This document shows positions 1 to 5,312 of a stretch of 5,312 nt of DNA, one piece after another (position 1 is the stretch's first letter; each line of letters opens with the position of its first letter). Under the pieces are notes generated by a model that had not been told where the DNA came from, made no database searches, and was given only the letters and a program-made list of their open reading frames with translations. This DNA is from Verrucomicrobiales bacterium (GTDB taxonomy: Bacteria > Verrucomicrobiota > Verrucomicrobiia > Verrucomicrobiales > Verrucomicrobiaceae). The stretch covers positions 4,994 through 10,305 of the forward strand of contig DNXB01000153.1 in assembly GCA_003506995.1 (NCBI GenBank), read 5' to 3'. A program made the position numbers and the translations under genes.

Positions 1-1136
1 CAGGGACAGGCGATGATCAAAACAGCCACCGCGTTCACCACGGCAAACGCGAACGAGGGCTGCGGGCCCAACTGCCACCACAGCAAAAACGTGAGCACCG
101 CGATGAGCACCACTGCCGGCACAAACCAGGCCGAGACACGGTCCGCCAGCCGCTGCACTGGCGCACGGCTGGCCTGCGCCTTCGCGGTCATTTCCACGAT
201 CTGGCTCAGCAGTGTGTTCGCGCCGACACGTTCGGCGCGCATGAGGAAGGTGCCGGTGCCGTTCACCGTGCCACCGGTCACAGCGGCGTTCGCACCCTTC
301 GTCTGCGGCATGGATTCGCCAGTGAGCATGGATTCATCCACCGCGGAACTGCCTTCCGTGACGATGCCATCGACGGGAATGCGCGCACCGGGTTTGATGC
401 GCAGCACATCGCCGATTTGGATGTCATCCACCGGTGTTTCGATCTCCGCGCCGTCACGCACCAGCAACGCGGTTTTCGGCGCGAGATTCATCAGCGCGCG
501 AATCGCCGAGCCGGTGGCGCTGCGGGCGCGAAGTTCGAGAAGCTGGCCGATCAGCACCAGCACGGTGATGACCGCCGCGCTTTCAAAGTACAACGCCATT
601 CCGCCATGCGTGGCCTCATGCGGCAGCCAGCCTGGCGCAACGAGCGCGACGACGCTGTAAAGCCACGCCGCCAGCACTCCGAGGCCGATGAGCGTGAACA
701 TGTTGAAGCGCAGCGTGAGCAGCGAACGACCAAACCGCGCCAACAACGGCCAGCCGACCCAGAACACGACCGGTGTGGACCACACGAGCTGCATCCAGCC
801 GGAGGCACCATGCGGAATGTCGCGGATCACCGGCAGGTTCATGCCCATCGAGAGCAGCACGACCGGTGCGGCCATCGCGGTGCTCCAGCGCACGCGCCAC
901 CACAGGTCGCGCACTTCCTCGTCGCCACCGTCGCCGCAGCACTCGGGTTCGTTGCGGTGCGCGAGCGGGTTTTTCTCCAAGGCCATGCCGCATTGCGGGC
1001 AAGCACCGGGTTTGTCCGAGCGCACGCCCTCGCACATCGGGCAGATGTAAGGCGCGGGTGGCAGATGCGCCGTCACCGCAGGCTTCTCGTCTGTCGAGGA
1101 GCAGTGCGGGCAGGAAGTCGGCGCGTTGGGTTGCAT
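1..1136 (-). CDS. Copper-type heavy-metal P1B ATPase, N-terminal 378 residues (cut by window edge)
   Basis: This is an inner-membrane pump that uses ATP to export a soft metal, most likely Cu(I) (CopA/SilP-like). Translation from ATG at 1136 gives a Cys-rich N-terminus with C9-x2-C12, then a heavy-metal-binding-domain knuckle (C32-PM-C35 and C46-PQ-C49 followed by GMALE) and a C66-C67 pair. There is no classical GMTCxxC HMA domain. Hydrophobic segments lie near residues 85-101, 116-133, 148-168 and 185-202. The actuator domain spans about 205-325 with TGES at 272-275. Further membrane segments lie near 337-354 and from 362 onward. The last visible codons are Ile-Ala-Cys-Pro plus TG, the start of the transmembrane CPC metal site. 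The phosphorylation (DKTGT) and nucleotide-binding domains lie outside the window. The gene follows the PSD1 gene on the same strand after 61 nt. No clear Shine-Dalgarno is seen; an in-frame TTG at 1160 is an alternative start, with a stop just upstream at 1172. P1B-type metal ATPase is near certain; copper specificity is inferred. Confidence 0.95.
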   Translation of the reverse strand, partial: MQPNAPTSCPHCSSTDEKPAVTAHLPPAPYICPMCEGVRSDKPGACPQCGMALEKNPLAHRNEPECCGDGGDEEVRDLWWRVRWSTAMAAPVVLLSMGMNLPVIRDIPHGASGWMQLVWSTPVVFWVGWPLLARFGRSLLTLRFNMFTLIGLGVLAAWLYSVVALVAPGWLPHEATHGGMALYFESAAVITVLVLIGQLLELRARSATGSAIRALMNLAPKTALLVRDGAEIETPVDDIQIGDVLRIKPGARIPVDGIVTEGSSAVDESMLTGESMPQTKGANAAVTGGTVNGTGTFLMRAERVGANTLLSQIVEMTAKAQASRAPVQRLADRVSAWFVPAVVLIAVLTFLLWWQLGPQPSFAFAVVNAVAVLIIACP

Positions 1137-1197
1137 GACGTGGGCAAAATAGCCGCACAAACAACGCCATCACCAGACTATTCTTGGCGAATGCGCC

Positions 1198-4100
1198 TCA
1201 GCCCTTCGTGATGCACTCGTCAAGATTGAGAATCGCGCTCGCCACGGCATACCAGGCCGCGAATTCGGCGGCGGGCAGATGTTTCGGCAGCTCGAAGCCG
1301 GTGGTGAGGTCATTCGTGGCCTTGGGATCGGCCTTGGCGGCTTCAAACTGCGTTTCCCAGAGCGATTTGAGCACGCCGAGTTCTTGCGGCTGCGGCGCGC
1401 GTGCCAAAGCGATGCGGAAGGCGTGTTGAAGACGCGAATCGAGGTCATGGCTCGGCGCTTCGTTGACGATGCGTCGGGCGAAAGCCTTGGCGGCCTCGAC
1501 ATAGACGGGATCATTGAGCAGCGTGAGGGCTTGCAGCGGTGTGTTGCTGCGCGAGCGGCGCACGACGCAGGCCATGCGGGCGCTGGCGTCGAAATTCATG
1601 AAGCTGGGGTAAGGCGAGCCGCGCTTGAGCACGACGTAGAGGCCGCGACGGTATTTTTCATCGCCAGGACTGACGACGTAATTGTACTGCTGCCCGCCGA
1701 CTTTCTGCCAGAGACCGTCCGGCTGCGGCGGACGAATCGGCGTGCCGCCCTGCTTCAAATTGATGAGCCCGGCGATGGCGAGGGCGTTGTCGCGAATGGT
1801 TTCGGCGTCGAGACGGAAACGCGGGCCGTGCCACAACAAAGTGTTGGCGGGATCAAGCTGAGAGCCAAGGGCGTAGGGCATAGGGCCAGACGCTTCGCGC
1901 GATTCGGGACTGGTTTGAAACTCTTCGCCCTTTGCTCTTTGCCCTGCGCTTTGCCGGTAAGCCGCGCTCATGACGATCTTCTTGAGCACATGCTTCATGT
2001 CCCAGCCGCTTTCCATGAACTCGACGGCGAGCCAGTCGAGCATTTCAGGATGACTGGGCGCTGCGCCTTTGATGCCGAAGTCTTCGAGGGTAGCAACGAT
2101 GCCCTGGCCGAACAACTCGGCCCACCAACGATTGACGGTGACACGGGCGGCGAGCGGGTTGTCGCGGCTGGTGAGCCATTTCGCGAGCGTGATGCGGTTC
2201 GGCGGTCCTTTCGGCTGCGAATTGAAGATGGCGGGAACGGTGGGCGTGACTTTGTCAGCGGGGTCGGTGTAAACGCCGCGTTTGAAGATGGCGGACATGC
2301 GCGGCTCAGAGAGTTCGCGCATGATCTCGGTGGTGGGGGCGTTGAGGGCGGTGATTTGCTTTTGCAGCGCGGTCTTTTGCTTTTCGAGCTGGGCGAGCTG
2401 CTTGTCTTTTGCCTTGGCCTTGGCGGGGGCTTTGCCGTCGGTTTCCTCCACTTCGGGGAGCGCTGCGATGACGTCGCCGGTGATGCGGGAGATGCGCAGG
2501 CAGCCCATGACGAGGCCGTTGCCGAAATTTTGCTCCATGCGGATGTTCAGCTTGGTTCCTGCGGCGATTTTCACCGGCCTGGCGAGTTCAAACGCGGCCC
2601 AGTGCGGCTCGCCGAAGCGACGGCCGATGGCCCAGGCTTTTTTGCCGGTTTGATCGACGAGACTGGTGACGTCATAACCCGTTTGCGAGTAGTCGGCGTG
2701 GGCGGTTTTGAATGGGAGCGGCTGCTTGCTGCCATCCGGCGTGGTGAGCGTGCAGTCGAAGGTGTGGAGGACGAAGTTGGGACGATTAACACCACCACGA
2801 CCGGGGCCGTCGCCTGGAATGGAGGCATGCGTGAGGGCTTCGAGCATCAAGCCGCTGAGTTCACCGCCGCTAAGCTCGGTTTCAAAGGTGTAGGTGTCGG
2901 TTTCAGGCACCGGGCCGGTGAGAAGCACGCTGCCATCGGCCTGGAGTTCGGATTCGGCATCGCTCTCGGTGATAAAAGCGGTGGGTTTGAGGGCTTGGAC
3001 GGCTTCGATCTGGCCAGAGCCTGCGCCAGCCGGGTTTTCGCCTTGTTTGCCGGCGCCTGCGATCTGCTGCTGTCGTGCGGTGATCTGGGCGTCAAGCGCC
3101 TTCATCTGCGTGGCGAGCTGCTGGCGCTGCGCTTCGCGACCGGTGTCCTTGATTTGAAACGGGCTGCCTTTGAACTGGATGGAGCCGGGAACTTTCGGAT
3201 TGGTGCGCTCGGCTTCTTTCTCGGTGTTGTTGTAGTAGGCGAGCAGCGAGTAGTAGTCGCTCTGGGTGATGGGGTCGTACTTGTGGTTGTGGCACTGGGC
3301 GCATTCGAGCGTGGTGCCGAGCCAGACCGCGCCGGTGGTGTTCACGCGGTCGATGACCTGGTTGATGCGGCTTTCTTCGGGCTCGGTGCCGGCTTCGACG
3401 TTCGTGGGCGTGCAGCGGTGGAAGCCGGTGGCGATGAATTGCTCGGGCGTGGCGTTGGGGAGAAGATCACCGGCGATTTGTTCGAGCGTGAACTGGTCGA
3501 AGGGCATGTTCGCGTTGAGCGCATTGACGACCCAGTCGCGCCAGGCCCAGACCTCGCGCAAATCATCGCGCTGGAAGCCGTGAGAGTCGGCGTAGCGGGC
3601 GAGATCGAGCCAGGGGCGTGCCCAGCGGACGCCGAAGTCTTTTGAGGCGAGGAGGCGGTCGGCCAGCGCCTCCAATGACGAATTCCGAATGACGAATGAC
3701 GAACCGGAGCGGCATTCGTTGACGAATTGCTCCATTTCTTGTGGAGTCGGTGGAAGACCGGTGAGGTCGAGGCTGAGGCGGCGGATGAGGGTTTCCGGGG
3801 AGGCTTCGGGGGATGGAGTGAGCTTTGCGGCTTCGAGTTTGGCGAGGATGAAGTGGTCGAGCTCGTTTTTGGGCCAGGCTTTGTTTTGGATGACGGGAAG
3901 CGCCGGGCGGATGGGCGGGATGTAGCTCCAGTGTTTGAGCGTTTCGAATTTGTCCGGCCATTTGGCGCCAGCATTGATCCAATCGCGCAGATGCGTGATC
4001 TCGACGGCGGTGAGGCGGGTGCCGCGTTTGGGCATGGCTTCCTTGTCCTCTTTCGGCAAGGCAACGCGGCGGAGGAGGTCGGGGCCGATTTCGAAATGCT

Positions 4101-4257
4101 TCGCGGCGGCGGTGTCGAGACGGAGCTTGCCCTTTTGCACCTCGCTGCCGTGGCACTCGAAGCAGGCACGCTGGAGGACGGGGAAGACGTCCTTGGCGAA
4201 GTCGGTGGCGTGGACGTGGGCGGCGGCGAGTAACGCGATGAAGGCGGGGCGAATCAT
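1198..4257 (-). CDS. Secreted PSD1-type haem protein (PSCyt1 - DUF1549 - DUF1553), 1019 aa
   Basis: This is an exported protein of the Planctomycetes/Verrucomicrobia cytochrome family whose reaction is unknown. Residues 1-17 look like a signal peptide with cleavage after AHVHA. PSCyt1 follows: CFECH at 32-36 (CxxCH haem site), KGKLRLD at 42-48, a possible Met ligand in AMPKRG near 75, and DWINAGA at 92-98. DUF1549 runs from about 128 to 350 and includes WLDLARYADSHG at 216-227 and a second CxxCH (C319-H323) in CAQCHNHKYDP. A Gln-rich helical stretch (375-402), a beta-rich insert (about 425-597) and a Lys/Ala coiled coil (610-640) precede DUF1553 (about 642-1019), which has VNRWWAELFG, GPRFRLDAE, RSNTPLQALTLLNDP and a terminal AILNLDE. 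An ATG at 4410 would add 51 residues, but that extension runs through intergenic hairpins and would bury the signal peptide, so 4257 is preferred. Three heptamer-repeat tracts lie inside the frame. DUF1501, the usual partner, is not adjacent; a metal ATPase follows 61 nt downstream. Confidence 0.94.
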   Translation of the reverse strand: MIRPAFIALLAAAHVHATDFAKDVFPVLQRACFECHGSEVQKGKLRLDTAAAKHFEIGPDLLRRVALPKEDKEAMPKRGTRLTAVEITHLRDWINAGAKWPDKFETLKHWSYIPPIRPALPVIQNKAWPKNELDHFILAKLEAAKLTPSPEASPETLIRRLSLDLTGLPPTPQEMEQFVNECRSGSSFVIRNSSLEALADRLLASKDFGVRWARPWLDLARYADSHGFQRDDLREVWAWRDWVVNALNANMPFDQFTLEQIAGDLLPNATPEQFIATGFHRCTPTNVEAGTEPEESRINQVIDRVNTTGAVWLGTTLECAQCHNHKYDPITQSDYYSLLAYYNNTEKEAERTNPKVPGSIQFKGSPFQIKDTGREAQRQQLATQMKALDAQITARQQQIAGAGKQGENPAGAGSGQIEAVQALKPTAFITESDAESELQADGSVLLTGPVPETDTYTFETELSGGELSGLMLEALTHASIPGDGPGRGGVNRPNFVLHTFDCTLTTPDGSKQPLPFKTAHADYSQTGYDVTSLVDQTGKKAWAIGRRFGEPHWAAFELARPVKIAAGTKLNIRMEQNFGNGLVMGCLRISRITGDVIAALPEVEETDGKAPAKAKAKDKQLAQLEKQKTALQKQITALNAPTTEIMRELSEPRMSAIFKRGVYTDPADKVTPTVPAIFNSQPKGPPNRITLAKWLTSRDNPLAARVTVNRWWAELFGQGIVATLEDFGIKGAAPSHPEMLDWLAVEFMESGWDMKHVLKKIVMSAAYRQSAGQRAKGEEFQTSPESREASGPMPYALGSQLDPANTLLWHGPRFRLDAETIRDNALAIAGLINLKQGGTPIRPPQPDGLWQKVGGQQYNYVVSPGDEKYRRGLYVVLKRGSPYPSFMNFDASARMACVVRRSRSNTPLQALTLLNDPVYVEAAKAFARRIVNEAPSHDLDSRLQHAFRIALARAPQPQELGVLKSLWETQFEAAKADPKATNDLTTGFELPKHLPAAEFAAWYAVASAILNLDECITKG
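1858..1885. repeat. Degenerate 7-bp tandem repeat inside the PSD1 gene (CNNAGGG type)
   Basis: Plus-strand units are CTGAGAG, CCAAGGG, CGTAGGG and CATAGGG, end to end. Read in the PSD1 frame on the minus strand, the tract gives the peptide PMPYALGSQL (residues 792-801). That stretch lies in the linker between SAAYRQS and GPRFRLDAE of DUF1553. The periodicity is visible directly; origin as a mobile or expanded tract is inference. Confidence 0.7.
1920..1954. repeat. Degenerate 7-bp tandem repeat inside the PSD1 gene (GCYCTTT type)
   Basis: Plus-strand units are ACTCTTC, GCCCTTT, GCTCTTT, GCCCTGC and GCTTTGC, end to end. In the PSD1 frame this encodes roughly AGQRAKGEEF (residues 771-780). It lies 34 bp from the CNNAGGG tract in the same DUF1553 linker. 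The two inner units differ by one base and the outer units are decayed. Confidence 0.7.
3674..3703. repeat. Degenerate 7-bp tandem repeat inside the PSD1 gene (AATGACG type)
   Basis: Plus-strand units are AATGACG, AATTCCG, AATGACG and AATGACG, followed by AA. In the PSD1 frame the tract encodes the peptide SSFVIRNSSL (residues 186-195). It sits in DUF1549 between EMEQFVNE and ALADRLLAS, a linker that in relatives is usually a short stretch before the conserved DRLLAS helix. Seven-base units give a 21-base, seven-residue translated period. Confidence 0.75.
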
Positions 4258-4298
4258 GTCCGCGTGTGAACGACGGGGCACGGGCCGGACTTTCGCGG

Positions 4299-4311
4299 CT
4301 CCCTGTGGGAG
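4299..4311. repeat. Short inverted repeat (5-bp stem, 3-nt loop)
   Basis: CTCCC at 4299-4303 pairs with GGGAG at 4307-4311 around TGT. It lies 42 nt upstream of the PSD1 start codon and could fold in its leader if transcription begins upstream of it. There is no T-tract on either side, so it is not a standard terminator. Confidence 0.45.
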
Positions 4312-4325
4312 GGGCGGCCCGGAGC

Positions 4326-4343
4326 GTGGGTGCCCCCACCCGC
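4326..4343. repeat. Inverted repeat (7-bp stem, CCCC loop)
   Basis: GTGGGTG at 4326-4332 pairs with CACCCGC at 4337-4343 around a CCCC loop, with one G-T wobble. The sequence reminds me of GC-rich dispersed palindromes in verrucomicrobial intergenic regions, but that is recollection only. It could equally be a regulatory hairpin of the divergent promoter region. Confidence 0.5.
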
Positions 4344-4375
4344 AAGCCAGCGAGCAAAGCGCCCCGCAAATTTTT

Positions 4376-4404
4376 TTGGCAAAAGCCATCTCCACGCCTA
4401 AACT
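4376..4404 (+). promoter_or_regulatory. Candidate sigma-70-type promoter for the 73-aa gene
   Basis: TTGGCA at 4376-4381 (one mismatch to TTGACA) is followed after exactly 17 nt by TAAACT at 4399-4404 (two mismatches to TATAAT). Only 8 nt separate the -10 box from the ATG at 4413, so the expected transcription start falls on or just before the start codon. No Shine-Dalgarno is present between them. Together this suggests a leaderless transcript, on sequence grounds alone. Confidence 0.5.
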
Positions 4405-4412
4405 CCCCAATC

Positions 4413-4634
4413 ATGACTCTTGACGAACTTCGTGCCTTGGCCCGCCGCACGTCGGCGGCTCCCATGACCATCAAGCTCACAGACGGGCGCGGTCTGCGCG
4501 TCTCCCACCCGGAGTTTCTGGGCATCCCGCAGGATGGGCAGTCTTTCGTTTACTTCCCCGAGACAGGAGGGTGGCAGTTTGTGTTCCTCAACCAAGTGGT
4601 GTCCGTGGACAGCTCACAAATGGAAGACGCCTGA
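4413..4634 (+). CDS. Small conserved-type hypothetical protein (DGR / HPEF family), 73 aa
   Basis: The function is unknown. The protein has a short N-terminal helix (MTLDELRALARR), then alternating beta strands: TIKLTDGRGLRV at 19-30, the turn S31-HPEF-L36, SFVYF at 44-48, WQFVFL at 54-59 and QVVSVD at 61-66. This matches the pattern of small proteins I recall from Verrucomicrobia and Planctomycetes, with a helix, then a DGR turn, an HPEF turn and a C-terminal strand naming an 'I/V-x-S-V-D/E' edge; a small beta-barrel fold is likely. It has no signal peptide, membrane segment or Cys. The ATG at 4413 fits where similarity to that pattern starts; the frame stays open upstream to an ATG at 4266, but that extension is low-complexity intergenic sequence. 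It is the only plus-strand gene here, divergent from PSD1 and convergent with the HNH-like gene, so it is probably transcribed alone. Confidence 0.85.
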   Translation: MTLDELRALARRTSAAPMTIKLTDGRGLRVSHPEFLGIPQDGQSFVYFPETGGWQFVFLNQVVSVDSSQMEDA

Positions 4635-4646
4635 AATCCGGCGGCG

Positions 4647-4979
4647 TCACAGCAGTCGGCGCGCGTTGCGCAGGCCGTCGGCGGTGACGACGGCCTGGTT
4701 GCGGGCGGCTATCATGAAATCGAGGTGGTTTTGCCAGTGCATGGGGCGCAGGGAGGCGAGGCCGGCGTTGCGGCGGCTGAATCCGTAGTCGGCGATCTCC
4801 CAGCCGTAGTCGGAATGGCGGTTGCGGTAGTCGGCGCGGTGAATCCACGCGCCAAACTCGTCCTTGCGCCAGACCTCGGGGTCGTTGCCGGGAATGGTCT
4901 GCGCGAGCGCCCAGACGCGGCGGACGACCTCAAGGTCGTAGCCTTCGATGGTGTCGGTGACGCTGGGAAGTTCGGACAT
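4647..4979 (-). CDS. HNH-endonuclease-derived protein lacking the catalytic Asp-His, 110 aa
   Basis: The sequence lines up, from memory, with small HNH proteins whose core runs VWxK...PGxDPxxWRKDxCGAWIxRxxYGNRxSxYGWEIDHI...NLRPLxWxNN. Here the scaffold is kept: VRRVWALAQTIPGNDPEVW (19-37), RKDEFGAWIHRADY (38-51), SDYGWEI (56-62) and LRPMHWQN (77-84). The GWE-IDH signature, however, reads GWEIADYG (59-66), so the first catalytic His and its Asp are shifted or lost. The Cys of CGAWI is Phe42, and YGNR is YRNR. The C-terminus (residues 85-110) contains a TADGLRNARRLL tail instead of the usual KSD region. The frame is intact, so this may be a repurposed fold rather than a decaying gene. The start ATG at 4979 is 36 nt after the panC stop, so co-transcription with panC is possible. 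No function can be assigned; nuclease activity seems unlikely. Confidence 0.78.
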   Translation of the reverse strand: MSELPSVTDTIEGYDLEVVRRVWALAQTIPGNDPEVWRKDEFGAWIHRADYRNRHSDYGWEIADYGFSRRNAGLASLRPMHWQNHLDFMIAARNQAVVTADGLRNARRLL

Positions 4980-4988
4980 CGTGAGTGC

Positions 4989-5007
4989 GGCGGCGGACTG
5001 GGCCGCC
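4989..5007. repeat. GC-rich hairpin between panC and the HNH-like gene
   Basis: GGCGGC at 4989-4994 pairs with GCCGCC at 5002-5007 around a 7-nt loop. It fills much of the 36-nt gap between the two minus-strand genes. No T-run follows on the minus strand, so it is not a canonical intrinsic terminator. It may stabilise the panC 3' end or reduce read-through, and it lies close enough to the downstream ATG to affect ribosome access. Confidence 0.5.
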
Positions 5008-5015
5008 GTCGTGAT

Positions 5016-5312
5016 TTATTTCAGCTCGATGTTGTCGATGAGACGCGCGGTGCCGAAGTACACGGCGGCGGCGATGACGACGAGTTCGGTGGACGCTGAC
5101 ACGGGCTGGAGCGTGGCGGCATCGACGGCGGAGACGTAGTCGATGCGTCCGAGCGGGGCGTGCTGTTGAAGCTGGCTGGTGATGAGCCTTTCCAGCGCGG
5201 AGGGATCGCGCTCGCCGTTTTTCCAGGCGTCACGGGCGGCGACGAGCGCGGCACGCAGGGCAGGTGCCTGGGCGCGTTCCTCGGGACTGAGGTAGCGGTT
5301 GCGGCTGCTCAT
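5016..5312 (-). CDS. panC: Pantoate--beta-alanine ligase (pantothenate synthetase), C-terminal 98 residues
   Basis: PanC condenses pantoate and beta-alanine, using ATP, to make pantothenate, the coenzyme A precursor, in the cytoplasm. The visible part opens with MSSRNRYLSPEER, the conserved PanC loop equivalent to the KMSKS signature of this nucleotidyltransferase fold. It continues through a helical C-terminal domain to GRIDYVSAVDAATLQPV (about residues 55-71 of this fragment) and the family-typical end TARLIDNIELK, then TAA at 5018-5016. The usual length is about 280 residues, so roughly the N-terminal two thirds, with the HIGH-like motif and pantoate site, lie beyond position 5312. The Met at the edge is internal, not the true start. 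The fragment has no frameshift or missing hallmark. The next minus-strand gene begins 36 nt downstream; no other pantothenate gene is visible. Confidence 0.95.
   Translation of the reverse strand: MSSRNRYLSPEERAQAPALRAALVAARDAWKNGERDPSALERLITSQLQQHAPLGRIDYVSAVDAATLQPVSASTELVVIAAAVYFGTARLIDNIELK

Larger units (their letters stand above)
4258..4412. other. Divergent intergenic region between the PSD1 gene and the 73-aa gene
   Basis: These 155 nt separate the two start codons. The part next to the PSD1 gene is GC-rich and carries two short hairpins. The part next to the plus-strand gene is AT-richer, with a run of seven T at 4371-4377 and a promoter-like pair. I found no convincing -35/-10 pair on the minus strand for the PSD1 gene and no good Shine-Dalgarno in front of its ATG. 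Confidence 0.6.

Noticed and set aside
1186..1197. Small palindrome GGCG-AATG-CGCC directly after the PSD1 stop codon, as a terminator
   Set aside because: The stem is only 4 bp with no T-tract, too weak to call. No CueR- or CopY-like operator was recognised in the 61-nt gap either.
417..1211. Plus-strand frames across the ATPase region (13-660, 417-1211)
   Set aside because: The minus-strand frame gives a continuous, convincing P-type ATPase with TGES and CP motifs. The plus-strand products are Arg/His/Ala-rich shadows.
1279..3645. A 788-codon open frame on the plus strand, antisense to the PSD1 gene
   Set aside because: It is in exact codon register with PSD1, so it stays open simply because PSD1 avoids TTA, CTA and TCA codons in GC-rich DNA. 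Its translation is low-complexity, rich in Gly, Val and Glu, with no recognisable domain.
4258..4410. N-terminal extension of the PSD1 protein to an ATG at 4410
   Set aside because: The extra 51 residues come from hairpin-rich intergenic DNA and overlap the promoter region of the divergent gene. A good signal peptide begins at 4257.
4635..4646. Shared bidirectional terminator between the convergent genes
   Set aside because: Only 12 nt separate the stop codons and no hairpin with flanking A/T tracts is present.
4647..5312. Defence or mobile-element island suggested by an HNH-like gene
   Set aside because: No transposase, integrase, toxin partner, terminal repeats or tRNA flank is visible, and the neighbours are panC and PSD1, so an ordinary chromosomal locus is the simpler reading.

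Overview
The window is GC-rich bacterial DNA that reads as chromosomal sequence from the Planctomycetes-Verrucomicrobia group, most likely a verrucomicrobium. The main pointer is the large secreted cytochrome protein of the PSCyt1/DUF1549/DUF1553 type ('PSD1'), which is heavily expanded in that superphylum. A small DGR-HPEF protein and an HNH-derived protein also resemble families I associate with Verrucomicrobia. The assignment comes from protein resemblance recalled from memory, not from a marker gene or a search.

Layout, high to low coordinates. The minus strand enters with the C-terminal third of PanC (pantoate--beta-alanine ligase; stop at 5016), cut by the window edge exactly at its MSSRN loop. 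A 36-nt gap with a GC-rich hairpin leads to a 110-aa gene (4979-4647), a relative of HNH endonucleases that has lost the catalytic Asp-His signature. The only plus-strand gene (4413-4634, 73 aa) converges on it, with 12 nt between the stops. A 155-nt divergent intergenic region (4258-4412) holds two hairpins and a promoter-like pair placed so close to the plus-strand ATG that a leaderless mRNA is plausible. From 4257 to 1198 the minus strand carries the 1019-aa PSD1 protein. After 61 nt it continues into the N-terminal 378 residues of a copper-type P1B ATPase, cut by the window edge inside its transmembrane CPC motif.

The genes do not form one obvious pathway. PanC is housekeeping (coenzyme A precursor synthesis). 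The PSD1 protein is an exported haem protein of unknown reaction, and the ATPase exports metal, probably Cu(I). The usual DUF1501 partner of PSD1 genes is not next to it here.

The most unusual structure is three short tracts of degenerate 7-bp tandem repeats inside the PSD1 reading frame. Two of the three repeat types are clearly unrelated in sequence, all are translated in frame, and they lie in two places where the family normally has variable linkers. No CRISPR array, tRNA, rRNA, insertion sequence or recognisable defence system is visible.
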